The notes under the pieces: model-generated
Seen by the model: only the letters and a program-made list of their open reading frames with translations
Database searches by the model: none
What the model was told of the DNA's origin: nothing
Translations under genes and position numbers: made by a program
Shown here: piece by piece, positions 8,962-17,859 of the stretch
How positions within the stretch are numbered: position 1 is the stretch's first letter
How the letters are laid out: each line of letters begins with the position of its first letter
From: Paracoccaceae bacterium
GTDB lineage: Bacteria > Pseudomonadota > Alphaproteobacteria > Rhodobacterales > Rhodobacteraceae
Reading direction: 5' to 3'
DNA length: 64,000 nt
Assembly: GCA_026706985.1 (NCBI GenBank)
Contig: JAPOXR010000049.1
Location: 1-64,000, forward strand

Positions 8962-9684
8962 TCAGGCCGCGCCCGTGGGCTTGGTCCGCTTGCTTCGAAT
9001 CAGGTTGAGAGCTTCGACGCCGCAGCTGAACAACATTGCCACATAAATGACTGCGCGTTCGAAATGGTAGTGGAGTCCGTCCGCCACCAATACCAGCCCA
9101 ACCATGATCAAAAATGCCAGCGCCAGCATTTTGGTCGATGGGTGGGCTTCCACGAAGCGTGAAATGACCTCCGCGAACAGCATCATCACTCCGACGGCAA
9201 TGACAATAGCCAGAATCATGACTTCGATATGTTCGGCAATGCCAACCGCGGTGAGTACTGAGTCCAGCGAAAACACGACATCAATGACAACGATCTGAGC
9301 AATCACCAGCCAAAACACGGATTGCTGCTTACGCGGTGCGGAATGGTCGCTCTCAAGCGCGTGGTAGATTTCGTTTGTTGCCTTCAGGATCAGAAAAATA
9401 CCGCCTCCGATCAGGATCACGTCCCGCCAGCTCAACTCGAAGCCGCCGATATTCGTCAATGGCTCGCTGAGACCGACTACCCAGCTGATGGAGAACAGCA
9501 GAATAATCCGCATCAGCATTCCAAGCATGAGTCCGATCTGCCGGGCTCTGCGGCGCAGATGCGTCGGGAGCTTTTCCGCGGATATCGAGATGAAGAGCAC
9601 ATTGTCCACCGCCAACACGATTTCGAGAATCACAAGGGTTAGAAAACTCGCCCACACAGCCGGGTTTGAAAGTAATTCCAACAC
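8962..9684 (-). CDS. TerC family integral membrane protein
   Basis: 240 residues, about seven hydrophobic segments. The family is named for tellurite resistance protein TerC; relatives (for example Alx, MeeF/MeeY) export manganese. The two acidic signature helices are present: VILEIVLAVDNVLFISI near residue 20 and QIVVIDVVFSLDSVLTAVG near residue 135. A Mn2+-export or metal-loading role at the inner membrane is therefore reasonable, but this protein's substrate is not proven by sequence. It is monocistronic-looking, divergent from the helicase gene and followed by tRNA-Gly. Confidence 0.85.
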   Translation of the reverse strand: MLELLSNPAVWASFLTLVILEIVLAVDNVLFISISAEKLPTHLRRRARQIGLMLGMLMRIILLFSISWVVGLSEPLTNIGGFELSWRDVILIGGGIFLILKATNEIYHALESDHSAPRKQQSVFWLVIAQIVVIDVVFSLDSVLTAVGIAEHIEVMILAIVIAVGVMMLFAEVISRFVEAHPSTKMLALAFLIMVGLVLVADGLHYHFERAVIYVAMLFSCGVEALNLIRSKRTKPTGAA

Positions 9685-9892
9685 TGATTTTTCCTTTTAT
9701 GGCCAGGTGCAGTTAGTTTCGAGCCCGGGAAATTTCAATCCGGAGAAGCGGAAGAGCGCCCGCACCGGCAGCATCCGGTGGCCATACCGTCGGCTGTGGT
9801 GAATGCCGCGCTACCGCTTGACACTGCAGCTTAATCCCATATGTCGAGAACATTACAGGAACATTGAACGATGTTCTGAAAGTGGAATCCAT

Positions 9893-12214
9893 ATGCAAGA
9901 ACAGGTTCGTGACCTGCCGGAAACGCCGCCACTGGGAACCCGCCCTTATCTGCAAGGGCTGAACGACCGGCAGTTGGAAGCGGTGGAACAGTTGGATGGA
10001 CCGCTTCTGGTTCTGGCAGGGGCGGGTTCGGGAAAAACCAAGACACTGACGACAAGAATTGCGCACTTGCTGTGCACGCACCGGGCCTGGCCATCGGAGA
10101 TTTTAGCTGTCACATTCACCAACCGTGCCGCGGCGGAGATGCGGAACAGAGTTGAGCATTTGGCCGGCCTCAAGGTGGAAAGGCTGAATTGGCTGGGCAC
10201 ATTTCATTCAATCTGCCTGAAAATTCTGCGCCGGCATTCTGAACTGGCGGGACTGAAGGACAGGTTCACGATTCTCGATGCGGATGATCAACTGCGGCTA
10301 TTGAAGCAGATCATCAAGGCGGAGGGAATTGACGAGAAGAGATGGCCGGCGCGCCAACTGGCCGCAGTCATCGAGGCGTGGAAAAACAAATGTCTGCTGC
10401 CGGAAGAGGTTCCGGACAAGGATGCCCATCATTTTAACGGGCAGGGAAAAACGCTTTACCGTCAGTATCAGGATCGGCTGCGGATGCTGAACTGCGCCGA
10501 TTTCGGCGACCTTATTCTGCATGTGGTGCATTTTCTGCGCGACCACGAGGATTTGCTGGAGGAGTATCGCCGGCGGTTCAAATATATCCTGGTTGATGAA
10601 TATCAGGATACCAATACGGCGCAGTATCTTTGGTTGAGACTGATTGCCGGAGGGCATGGCAACATCTGCTGCGTTGGCGATGATGACCAGTCGATCTATG
10701 GTTGGCGCGGCGCGGTTGTGGAAAATATCCTCAGATTCGAGCAGAGCTTCCCCGGCGCGAAAATCGTTCGCCTGGAGCAGAATTACCGTTCAACACTGCA
10801 TATTCTGGGTGCAGCCAGCGCGGTGATTGCCAATAATCAAAGTCGCCTCGGCAAGACTTTATGGACCGATCAATCGGGAGGCGAAAGACTGAAGCTGATC
10901 GGGCACACCGATTCGGCATCAGAGGCACGATGGATTGCTCAGGAGATCGAAGCTTTGGACGCGGGTCTTGGCCAGCGGCCGCAATGCCGGTTTGACGACA
11001 TCGCGGTGCTGATCCGGGCTTCTTTCCAGATGCGCGAAATCGAGGAACGGTTTCTCGCTTTGGGGTTGCCTTACCGGGTTGTCGGTGGGCCGCGTTTTTA
11101 TGAACGGCGCGAGATCCGTGACGCGCTCGCCTATTTCAGACTGCTGGAATCAATCAATGATGACCTCGCATTCGAGCGTATCGTGAACACGCCGAGGCGG
11201 GGAGTCGGTGCAAAGTCCCTTACCCTGATCCAGATTGAAGCCCGGGAAAGCGGCTTATCATTGGTGGAAGCGGTGAGAAAACTGTTGCGCGAACAGGTAT
11301 TCCCGGTACGAACCGCGGCCGGTCTGCAAAGCCTTCTGGATGGACTGGAACGTTGGACCGGAATGGTGAATGCGGGCCACGACGAGACTGGGAATAACCT
11401 GGTTGGGACCGCCGGGCGGATTCTGGATGAGACCGGCCTTCCGGATATGTGGATGAACGAAAAGACACCGGAGGCGGAGGGCCGGCTGGAAAATCTCAAA
11501 GAGCTTGTGAAGAGCATGGATGAATTCGACAATCTGCAGGGATTCCTGGAGCATGTGTCGCTGGTCTATGAAAACCTGGAAGATTCGGAGAGCAGCAAGA
11601 TCCACCTCATGACGCTGCATGCGGCCAAGGGCCTTGAGTTTCCGATCGTATTTTTGCCCGGTTGGGAAGAGGATATTTTTCCGTCCCGGAGAGCTGTCGA
11701 AGATATCGGGCGTGGATTGGAGGAAGAGCGACGACTTGCTTATGTCGGCATCACGCGGGCAAGGCAGCTCTGTTATGTCTCGTTTTCCGCCGCCCGGTTC
11801 TACTTCGGCGAATACAGTTCCATGCATCCATCGCGATTTGTCGATGAATTGCCAACGGCACATGTCGAGGTGTTGACACCGCCGGGACTGTTCAGAAGCT
11901 ATCGTGCCGACGGTCGGCGGTCGGAATTCACCGACACTCAGCTCAGCGGTGGTGCCGGCTATTCTTCACCCGGCTTTCGCCGCCTGCAGCGACGTTTGGA
12001 AAATCCGCAATCGAAGCCTGTGGCGCCCGGCGTCAATAACACCGGCCCTGCGAAGGAATTCGCCTCCGGAGATCGTGTGTTTCATGAAAAATTCGGTTAC
12101 GGTGATATTCGCGACGTCTCTGATGACAAGCTCGTGATCGAATTCGACAAAGCGGGCCGAAAACATATCATCGCGCGGCATGTTCGGATAGCGGACGGGC
12201 AGGGGGAAAACTGA
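9893..12214 (+). CDS. uvrD: ATP-dependent DNA helicase UvrD/PcrA
   Basis: 773 residues from the ATG at 9893, just before the conserved domain; the track start adds 30 unlikely codons. SF1A 3'-5' helicase for excision and mismatch repair and for clearing RecA or stalled replication. Motifs in order: Q-motif LNDRQLEAVE, Walker A GAGSGKTKTL, motif II VDEYQDTN, motif III DDDQSIYGWRGA, motif IV QNYRST, motif V MTLHAAKGLEFP, motif VI RRLAYVGITRAR. A C-terminal Tudor-like domain (GDRVFHEKFGYGDI) that contacts RNA polymerase in PcrA is present. Normal length. Confidence 0.93.
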   Translation: MQEQVRDLPETPPLGTRPYLQGLNDRQLEAVEQLDGPLLVLAGAGSGKTKTLTTRIAHLLCTHRAWPSEILAVTFTNRAAAEMRNRVEHLAGLKVERLNWLGTFHSICLKILRRHSELAGLKDRFTILDADDQLRLLKQIIKAEGIDEKRWPARQLAAVIEAWKNKCLLPEEVPDKDAHHFNGQGKTLYRQYQDRLRMLNCADFGDLILHVVHFLRDHEDLLEEYRRRFKYILVDEYQDTNTAQYLWLRLIAGGHGNICCVGDDDQSIYGWRGAVVENILRFEQSFPGAKIVRLEQNYRSTLHILGAASAVIANNQSRLGKTLWTDQSGGERLKLIGHTDSASEARWIAQEIEALDAGLGQRPQCRFDDIAVLIRASFQMREIEERFLALGLPYRVVGGPRFYERREIRDALAYFRLLESINDDLAFERIVNTPRRGVGAKSLTLIQIEARESGLSLVEAVRKLLREQVFPVRTAAGLQSLLDGLERWTGMVNAGHDETGNNLVGTAGRILDETGLPDMWMNEKTPEAEGRLENLKELVKSMDEFDNLQGFLEHVSLVYENLEDSESSKIHLMTLHAAKGLEFPIVFLPGWEEDIFPSRRAVEDIGRGLEEERRLAYVGITRARQLCYVSFSAARFYFGEYSSMHPSRFVDELPTAHVEVLTPPGLFRSYRADGRRSEFTDTQLSGGAGYSSPGFRRLQRRLENPQSKPVAPGVNNTGPAKEFASGDRVFHEKFGYGDIRDVSDDKLVIEFDKAGRKHIIARHVRIADGQGEN

Positions 12215-12215
12215 C

Positions 12216-12240
12216 CGGCGCATCTTTGCTGAATGCGCCG
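12216..12240. terminator. Hairpin between convergent uvrD and DUF1127 gene
   Basis: Perfect 8-bp inverted repeat CGGCGCAT / ATGCGCCG with a 9-nt loop immediately after the uvrD stop. It sits between two convergent genes 41 bp apart. There is no clear U-tract on the plus strand, so it may act as a bidirectional or Rho-assisted terminator. Confidence 0.5.
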
Positions 12241-12255
12241 TCAGTCACCGGGAGT

Positions 12256-12468
12256 TCAATCAAAGGTCACTGACCTGGCGATGGAGACGATGTCGTGCCT
12301 CGAGATTCCGATATCATTCAGTTCGCGGTCATCGAGTGACTGCAATTCTGTCACAGTCTGGCGGAAACTGCGTGATCGGTTGTGGGCAGCAAGTATTTCC
12401 CGCACCCATTCCTGAGCCAATGAGATAACTCCGGCACGGCTATGCAACCAACCTGTTGTTGCGGACAT
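12256..12468 (-). CDS. DUF1127 domain-containing small protein
   Basis: 70 residues from the ATG at 12468, which has AAAGGA upstream. The C-terminal part RQTVTELQSLDDRELNDIGISRHDIVSIAR is the DUF1127 (YjiS-like) motif, an arginine-rich small domain abundant in alphaproteobacteria. Some members affect phosphate/carbon metabolism or bind RNA; the role of this one is unknown. It is convergent with uvrD and divergent from mrp. Confidence 0.8.
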   Translation of the reverse strand: MSATTGWLHSRAGVISLAQEWVREILAAHNRSRSFRQTVTELQSLDDRELNDIGISRHDIVSIARSVTFD

Positions 12469-12679
12469 CTTGAAGGTTCCTTTTCTCACAGGCACCGTGA
12501 TTGGTGCCGCTGGAAAGGGAATATTGGTGTCGGCCTGGACACAGCAATGGACAGGAGCGCAAAGCCGCTATGCCGCCACTGCAATGGTCCGGAGTATGGC
12601 ATTCACCGGGACACGGCGGCACTGCTTTTGCTTGCGCCTGCCATGTTATATTCGGCGCGTATTTGGCAAGTTGGATAGT

Positions 12680-13783
12680 GTGGTGCAAGTGACGGTCACG
12701 AGAGAAAGCCTGCAACGGGAGTTAAGGCGTGTCGCGCTGCCTGACGGCGGCGATGTGATATCCCGGGATATGGTACGGGCACTGAGTGTCGATGACGGCA
12801 AAGTGAGCTGTGTCCTGGAGGTGCCGCCGGAGCTTGGAACGCGGATGGAACCGGTACGGCGCGGTGTGGAATCGGTCCTGAAGAGTGTTCCCGGCGTCCG
12901 TTCGGCCTCTGTGGTCATGACCGCGCATGCAGCGCAGGGCTCTCCGAAGCAACCGCCTGATCTTCGGATTGGTCGGCATCCCACCCGCGCGCAGGGGGTG
13001 GAAAAGATCGCCGGCGTCAAGCACATCATCGCCATTGCCTCGGGCAAGGGTGGGGTAGGAAAATCCACCCTTGCGGCAAATCTGTCGGTGGCATTGGCGC
13101 GTCTGGGTGGTGCCATCGGGCTGCTGGACGCTGACATTCATGGACCGTCGATGCCGATGATGATGGGCGTCAGCGAGCGCCCGGTTTCGCCGGACGGAAA
13201 GCTCATCCGGCCTTTGACTGCGCATGGTGTCCGGCTCATGTCCATCGGGTTGTTGCTGCCGCAGGATGAGGCGGTCATTTGGAGGGGGCCGATGCTCATG
13301 GGTGCCCTGCAGCAGATGCTGCAGCAGGTTCAATGGGGTGAGTTGGACATTCTCCTGGTGGATCTTCCCCCCGGGACAGGCGATGTCCAGTTGACGCTCT
13401 GCCAGCGTTTTGAATTGGCGGGTGCGGTGATTGTCTGCACCCCGCAGGAGGTCGCTCTGATTGATGCCAGACGTGCCGTCACGATGTTCAAGCGGTTGAA
13501 CATTCCGATTCTGGGAATGGTTGAAAACATGTCCTACCGGGTCTGCCCGGACTGTGGCGAGGCGGATTATCTTTTTGGCGAGGGTGGGGTGCGCCGTGAG
13601 GCTGAAGCTTCCAAAGTTCCGTTTCTCGGCGAAATTCCGTTTGCTCCCGCCATTGGCCGCAGCGGTGACAACGGAAAGCCGGTAACGGCGGCGGCGAGCG
13701 AAGCATCGGACGCATTTGAGCATGTTGCCCGGCAGATCCGGGATCAGTCGAGAGCGCTGTCGCCACGCAGCAGGTGGAAGTGA
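12680..13783 (+). CDS. mrp: Mrp/ApbC/NBP35 family Fe-S cluster carrier ATPase
   Basis: About 367 residues. The N-terminal 90 residues form a MIP18/DUF59-like domain, then comes a P-loop ATPase with a deviant Walker A GKGGVGKST. Further motifs are DADIHGPSMPMMMG, VDLPPGTGD, and the cluster-binding CPDC (MSYRVCPDCGEADYLFG). It carries and transfers [4Fe-4S] clusters in the cytosol. The track ORF has about 70 extra codons. The domain begins at VTVTRESL, so one of the GTG codons at 12680, 12683 or 12689 is the likely start; no strong ribosome-binding site separates them. Confidence 0.9.
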   Translation: MVQVTVTRESLQRELRRVALPDGGDVISRDMVRALSVDDGKVSCVLEVPPELGTRMEPVRRGVESVLKSVPGVRSASVVMTAHAAQGSPKQPPDLRIGRHPTRAQGVEKIAGVKHIIAIASGKGGVGKSTLAANLSVALARLGGAIGLLDADIHGPSMPMMMGVSERPVSPDGKLIRPLTAHGVRLMSIGLLLPQDEAVIWRGPMLMGALQQMLQQVQWGELDILLVDLPPGTGDVQLTLCQRFELAGAVIVCTPQEVALIDARRAVTMFKRLNIPILGMVENMSYRVCPDCGEADYLFGEGGVRREAEASKVPFLGEIPFAPAIGRSGDNGKPVTAAASEASDAFEHVARQIRDQSRALSPRSRWK

Positions 13784-13837
13784 TTCGCCGTTTCACACGG
13801 GTAACCGGGACAAAATTCGGCGTGGATTTCGCTTCAG

Positions 13838-13852
13838 TGGGATTAAATCCCA
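13838..13852. repeat. Perfect palindrome upstream of mraZ
   Basis: TGGGATT-A-AATCCCA. It is too tight for a good hairpin but suitable as a dimeric regulator site. It contains TGGGA half-sites that resemble the TGGGN boxes bound by MraZ, though in inverted rather than direct orientation. Confidence 0.45.
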
Positions 13853-13916
13853 ATACTCTGCTGAAATCAAAGTGACAGGAAGTGACAAAAAATCAAAAAT
13901 CTCTATCTAAATATCT

Positions 13917-13946
13917 TTGATTTATATCGATTTTTCTGCATATTAT
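13917..13946 (+). promoter_or_regulatory. Candidate dcw promoter
   Basis: TTGATT, 18-bp spacer, TATTAT in an AT-rich island. Transcription would start near 13953, giving a leader of about 310 nt before mraZ. Two palindromes (GCAATATTGC and CAGATTTT-ATA-AAAATCTG) lie just downstream and could be operators. Confidence 0.4.
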
Positions 13947-13967
13947 TGCTATATGGCAATATTGCAA

Positions 13968-13986
13968 CAGATTTTATAAAAATCTG
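13968..13986. repeat. 19-bp palindrome CAGATTTT-ATA-AAAATCTG
   Basis: Perfect 8+3+8 inverted repeat at the predicted transcription start of the dcw cluster. A second palindrome, GCAATATTGC, abuts it at 13956-13965. Operator-like; the regulator is unknown. Confidence 0.5.
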
Positions 13987-14176
13987 AGTGGCATCATTTC
14001 CCAATATCAATTGTTGAAATTGCCTTTCCGAGACGTTAGAAATTCGGCATTGGTCCATTCCATTGTGTTCTTCGGGCCAGTGCTGTGAAGCCCCTGAAAT
14101 TGAAATTTCGGCGGGTTCTTTACAGGCAGGTACTCTGAGTATGGATGCTCCGGGCAGCGTTTTCTTCCCGACTCCT

Positions 14177-14187
14177 CCCCCCCCCCC
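14177..14187. repeat. Homopolymer of 11 C upstream of mraZ
   Basis: A run of 11 C on the plus strand, 77 bp before the chosen mraZ start, inside the in-frame upstream extension (PTPPPPPST). Such tracts slip easily; the length could also be a sequencing uncertainty. Confidence 0.75.
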
Positions 14188-14263
14188 TTCCACGGGTGAA
14201 GCGTGTCCGGGGCTCCAGACTTCAGAGATCCTGGGCAGGGAAGCTTGGTTGGGGAGCGTTGCA

Positions 14264-14758
14264 TTGGGTTTTGCATTTCGGGGTGAGAGCAGGCACAGGA
14301 TCGACCAGAAGGGTCGGGTTTCGGTGCCGGCGGAGTTCCGAAAGGGGATCATCTGCGGCGATCCGGACTACCAGATCGGCGCTAACGCCAGCTTCACCAT
14401 CGTTTACGGCGACAGCCGTATGACCTGCCTGAAATGTTACACCGAGCAGTCAATCCGGGATATCGATGAGGCCATAGAGTTGATGGATCTGGCCTCGGAA
14501 AGCAGACGGTTCCTGGAATTCTTTTATCAAACGAAGTCTTTCAAGGCTCAACTAGACCCGGCCGGCCGGTTCGTCCTGCCGGCCGTTCTCAAATCCAAGA
14601 CCCGGATCAATGGTGATGTCTGGTTCGCCGGCACCGGGGCATCATTCGAGATGTGGAACCTGGAAAATTATGAGGCGCATTGCAGCCGGTTGGAGGCGCA
14701 GTTCCGGGATGGAGATTCGGCGCTTGATCCGCGCTCCCTGTTGCAAGCGGATCTCTGA
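14264..14758 (+). CDS. mraZ: Transcriptional regulator MraZ
   Basis: 164 residues from a TTG start. MraZ is an AbrB-fold DNA-binding protein that represses the dcw cluster and associates with the nucleoid. Two SpoVT/AbrB-like repeats are seen: FRGESRHRIDQKGRVSVPAEFR at the N-terminus and KAQLDPAGRFVLPAVLKSK in the middle. The start is placed at TTG 14264 because GGGGAG lies 7 nt upstream and the resulting GFAFRGESRH matches the usual MraZ N-terminus. The 231-aa track ORF adds 67 residues that include a poly-proline stretch. First gene of the dcw cluster, 14 bp before rsmH. Confidence 0.9.
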   Translation: MGFAFRGESRHRIDQKGRVSVPAEFRKGIICGDPDYQIGANASFTIVYGDSRMTCLKCYTEQSIRDIDEAIELMDLASESRRFLEFFYQTKSFKAQLDPAGRFVLPAVLKSKTRINGDVWFAGTGASFEMWNLENYEAHCSRLEAQFRDGDSALDPRSLLQADL

Positions 14759-14772
14759 ACGGGCATGGCGTC

Positions 14773-15750
14773 ATGCCGGATGGAACTCTCCACAAACCTG
14801 TCCTGATTGAAGAATTTCTGCGGCTGGCGACACCCTTTAGCGGCAGTTGGGTGGACTGCACCTACGGGGATGGCGGCTATTCGAACGCCATATCCGCCGC
14901 CGGTGCGGATCAGGTGTATGCGATAGATTGCGATCCCGACGCGGTGCGTCGCGGCCGCTTGCGGAACGGTGCGGCGGCAATCACGCTCGCACAGGGTCGG
15001 TTCGGTGATTTCGATCGGCTTCCGGAATTGCGTGAGGCGCGCCCATTCGATGGGGTGATCTTTGATCTCGGTGTGTCTTCGATGCAGTTTGATCAGGCGG
15101 AACGCGGATTTTCATTCCGCTTGGACGGTCCACTCGACATGCGGATGCAGAGGCAGGGGAAATCCGCTGCCGATATCGTCAATGGTGCGGATGAGGCCAG
15201 TCTGGCGGAAATCTTCTTTCGCTACGGCGAGGAAAAATCGGCCCGCCGGATCGCCAGGGCGGTAGTTCAATCGCGCCGCCGCGCGATGATCGACACCACT
15301 GGCCAACTCGCCAACTTGGTGCAGGATTGCCTGCCGCGGCAGGCGGAGCGGCGCATCCATCCGGCGACGCGTGTGTTTCAGGCCCTGCGTATCGCCGTCA
15401 ATGACGAACTCGTTCAGCTGGTGAAGGGACTTGAGGCAGCGGAGAGGTCGTTGCGGACCGGCGGCAGGCTGGCCGTGATTTCTTTCCACTCGCTTGAAGA
15501 CCGCATCGTGAAGAGATTCCTGAAAGGCGATGCCGGTTCCGGAAACCGCCATATGCCGGTGCGGAGCGAAACCGTACGCTTCGATGCCATCACCAAACGG
15601 GCGGTCCGGCCGAGCCCGTCGGAGATCGCGGCCAATCCACGGTCACGATCCGCAAAGCTGCGTGTCGCCTCCCGCACGCTGGCCCGGGCGAAACCCGTCG
15701 ATGCTGGCCGCGTCGGGCTGCCGCGGCTTGCCGGGCCGGGAATAAGCTGA
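14773..15750 (+). CDS. rsmH: 16S rRNA (cytosine-1402-N4)-methyltransferase
   Basis: 325 residues. RsmH (MraW) uses SAM to methylate C1402 in the decoding centre. Seen: HKPVLIEEFL at the N-terminus, SAM loop DCTYGDGGYS, FDGVIFDLGVSSMQFDQAERGFSFRLDGPLDMRM, and ISFHSLEDRIVKRFLK near the C-terminus. Normal length. Its stop shares a base with the ftsL start (TGATG). Confidence 0.95.
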   Translation: MPDGTLHKPVLIEEFLRLATPFSGSWVDCTYGDGGYSNAISAAGADQVYAIDCDPDAVRRGRLRNGAAAITLAQGRFGDFDRLPELREARPFDGVIFDLGVSSMQFDQAERGFSFRLDGPLDMRMQRQGKSAADIVNGADEASLAEIFFRYGEEKSARRIARAVVQSRRRAMIDTTGQLANLVQDCLPRQAERRIHPATRVFQALRIAVNDELVQLVKGLEAAERSLRTGGRLAVISFHSLEDRIVKRFLKGDAGSGNRHMPVRSETVRFDAITKRAVRPSPSEIAANPRSRSAKLRVASRTLARAKPVDAGRVGLPRLAGPGIS

Positions 15751-16106
15751 TGCGGCTGTATCAGTTTCTTTTGTCCTTGCTGCTGATCGTTGCATTGGCA
15801 TGGTGGGCATACAGCGAGGTCAACGCGACCAAATCCGCGATCGCTGAAGTCCGGCAGTTGAAAGCGGATATCGCGCACCAGCAGGAGCTGCTCGAATTGC
15901 TGGAAGCTGAATGGGCCTATCTGACGCGCCCGGATCGGATCGAAAGTCTGGTGAAGAGGTATTTTTCCGTGGTTCAACTGGTGCCACTGACCGCATTGGG
16001 ATTCGGCGACATCAGATCGGTGCCGCTGCGAAACGGCGATGAGGGGTTGTTTGACGAGGAGTCGAGCCTGTTACTCGCCATGCCGGAACTGTGGATTCCG
16101 CGATAA
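15750..16106 (+). CDS. ftsL: Cell division protein FtsL
   Basis: 118 residues. A short cytoplasmic N-terminus, one membrane segment (residues about 5-21, FLLSLLLIVALAWWAY), then a periplasmic coiled coil EVRQLKADIAHQQELLELLEAEWAYLTRPDRIESL. The ending LTRPDRIE is typical of alphaproteobacterial FtsL. It partners FtsB and FtsQ to activate FtsWI. Assigned by topology and position between rsmH and ftsI; sequence conservation in this family is low. Confidence 0.88.
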   Translation: MRLYQFLLSLLLIVALAWWAYSEVNATKSAIAEVRQLKADIAHQQELLELLEAEWAYLTRPDRIESLVKRYFSVVQLVPLTALGFGDIRSVPLRNGDEGLFDEESSLLLAMPELWIPR

Positions 16107-17854
16107 TGACGGCAGTGGACGGCAGACAGGCCGGGACGGCGGATTCAACGCTCAGCACCATCCGTGCACGTATCCGCAATTCATCAAATCAGCCATGGAA
16201 TTCGCGCACCGAAACCAGGCAATTGCTGATCCTGGTCTGCTTTCTGCTGGTTTTCCTGGTGGTCGCCGGCCGAATCGCCATGATCATCTGGTCCAGTCCC
16301 GCTGATAATGGCTCCACCTACAAACCCAGCTATTGGTCCGATCGCGTTCCGATCGTGGACAGGAATGGGATCACCCTTGCGGTCAATTTGCCCACAGACG
16401 CGCTTTACGCCCATCCGAGGGAAATGACGGATCCCGGAAAGGCGGCAGAGGGGCTGGCGCGGATCTTCAGTGATCTTGATGCGGATGAACTGGAAGAGAG
16501 ATTCAACCGTCAGCGCGCCTTTTTGTGGATAAAGCGCAAGATTACGCCGGAGCAGAAGCAGGCGGTGCAGAATATCGGAACCACCGGACTGCATTTCGGT
16601 CCCAGGAAAAGTCGGACCTATCCGAATGGAAAGCTTGCGGCGCATCTGTTGGGTGGAACCACCTATGGCGGCGAGGCGGTCAGTTCCGCTGAAGTCGTGG
16701 GAATTGCCGGCGTCGAACAGGCGATGAATGAATATCTGAGCAACCCGACCGCGGAGGGAACGCCTTTGCGCCTTTCGATAGATGTCCGGCTGCAATATCT
16801 GATTGAACAGAAACTCGCGGACGCGATCCGAGCGTTTGAGGCCAAGCGCGGCACCGTGATCCTGATGAATATCCACAATGGCGAGATACTGGCGCTGGCG
16901 TCCGAGCCTGACTTTGATCCAAATGACAGGCCTGTATTCACCGGTGCGAACGCAGCTGATGCCAGCCCGCTGTTTTTTGACCCGGTTCAGGGTGTTTTTG
17001 AACTCGGATCGGTGTTCAAGGTGTTTCCGGTTGCCCAGGCTTTGGATGAAGGCCTGCCGGATAGCCGTGGCCAGCCTTACACGCAGGATTCGGCGGTCTC
17101 GAATAAGTCATTCAAGATAAGCGGCTACAAGATTTCCGGGACGGAAAACCTCGGCGATGACATCACTCTGCGGGAAGTCATCACCCGGAGTTCCAACGCT
17201 GGTGCCGCACGCATCGCGTTGAAACTGGGTGCGGACCGGCAAAGGGAATTTCTTTCGCGGTTGGGTTTTCTGGAGCCTACCTCGGTCCAGCTGGCGGAAG
17301 GGTCACTGGGCAGTCCACTGTGGCCGAAGCGATGGAAACAGCTTGAAACCGCGACCATTGCCTTCGGTCACGGGCTTGCCGTCAGCCCCCTGCATCTGGC
17401 AGCCGGATATGCGGCACTGGTGAATGGCGGCTACCGGGTCCATCCGACAATTCTAACCACAGACGCAGATGAGGAAAAGGGACCGAGGGTGATCTCAGAG
17501 GCAACTTCGGCCGAGATGGTTGACATGTTACGCGCTGTTGTCACCGAAGGAACGGCAAGTCAGGCGAAAAGTGCATTCTATGCGATTGGTGGTAAAACCG
17601 GCACTGCGAACAAGCCAAACCCTGGCAGAGGCTACCATAAGGACAAAGTCATCGCGACTTTCGCATCTGTCTTTCCGGCGGATGAGCCGCGATATGTTCT
17701 CATTGTGTCACTGAATGAGGCAACTTCCAATGATGGCACGCGATGGGAAAACTCCGCCGGCAAGACCGCTGTTCCCACGGCTCTGGTGATCATCAGCGAA
17801 ATTGCGCCGATGCTCGGCATTCGTCCGCAGGTGGCGATGGGATCCGGGCGCTGA
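16106..17854 (+). CDS. ftsI: Septal peptidoglycan transpeptidase FtsI (PBP3)
   Basis: 582 residues from the ATG that overlaps the ftsL stop (TAATG). An upstream GTG at 16091 is also open. One N-terminal membrane anchor (LLILVCFLLVFLVVAGRIAMII), the PBP dimerisation domain, then the transpeptidase. The active Ser is in ELGSVFKVF (SxxK), followed by SSN in TRSSNAGAAR and KTG in IGGKTGTANK. It cross-links peptidoglycan at the septum together with FtsW. Normal length. Confidence 0.95.
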   Translation: MTAVDGRQAGTADSTLSTIRARIRNSSNQPWNSRTETRQLLILVCFLLVFLVVAGRIAMIIWSSPADNGSTYKPSYWSDRVPIVDRNGITLAVNLPTDALYAHPREMTDPGKAAEGLARIFSDLDADELEERFNRQRAFLWIKRKITPEQKQAVQNIGTTGLHFGPRKSRTYPNGKLAAHLLGGTTYGGEAVSSAEVVGIAGVEQAMNEYLSNPTAEGTPLRLSIDVRLQYLIEQKLADAIRAFEAKRGTVILMNIHNGEILALASEPDFDPNDRPVFTGANAADASPLFFDPVQGVFELGSVFKVFPVAQALDEGLPDSRGQPYTQDSAVSNKSFKISGYKISGTENLGDDITLREVITRSSNAGAARIALKLGADRQREFLSRLGFLEPTSVQLAEGSLGSPLWPKRWKQLETATIAFGHGLAVSPLHLAAGYAALVNGGYRVHPTILTTDADEEKGPRVISEATSAEMVDMLRAVVTEGTASQAKSAFYAIGGKTGTANKPNPGRGYHKDKVIATFASVFPADEPRYVLIVSLNEATSNDGTRWENSAGKTAVPTALVIISEIAPMLGIRPQVAMGSGR

Positions 17855-17859
17855 TTCCG

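Larger units (their letters stand above)
13784..14263. other. Leader/promoter region of the dcw cluster, 480 bp
   Basis: No gene. The first third is mixed, then 13880-14000 is strikingly AT-rich compared with its surroundings. It holds a plausible sigma-70-like promoter, several palindromes (13838-13852, 13956-13965, 13968-13986), an inverted repeat AAATCAAA/TTTGATTT (13890-13897 and 13916-13923), a short direct repeat of AGTGACA, and an 11-C homopolymer close to mraZ. The track ORF running through its last 200 bp in frame with mraZ is probably not translated. Confidence 0.7.

Noticed and set aside
12722-13723. 333-aa minus-strand ORF opposite mrp
   Set aside because: Antisense frame to a gene with clear P-loop and CPDC motifs; no independent signals.
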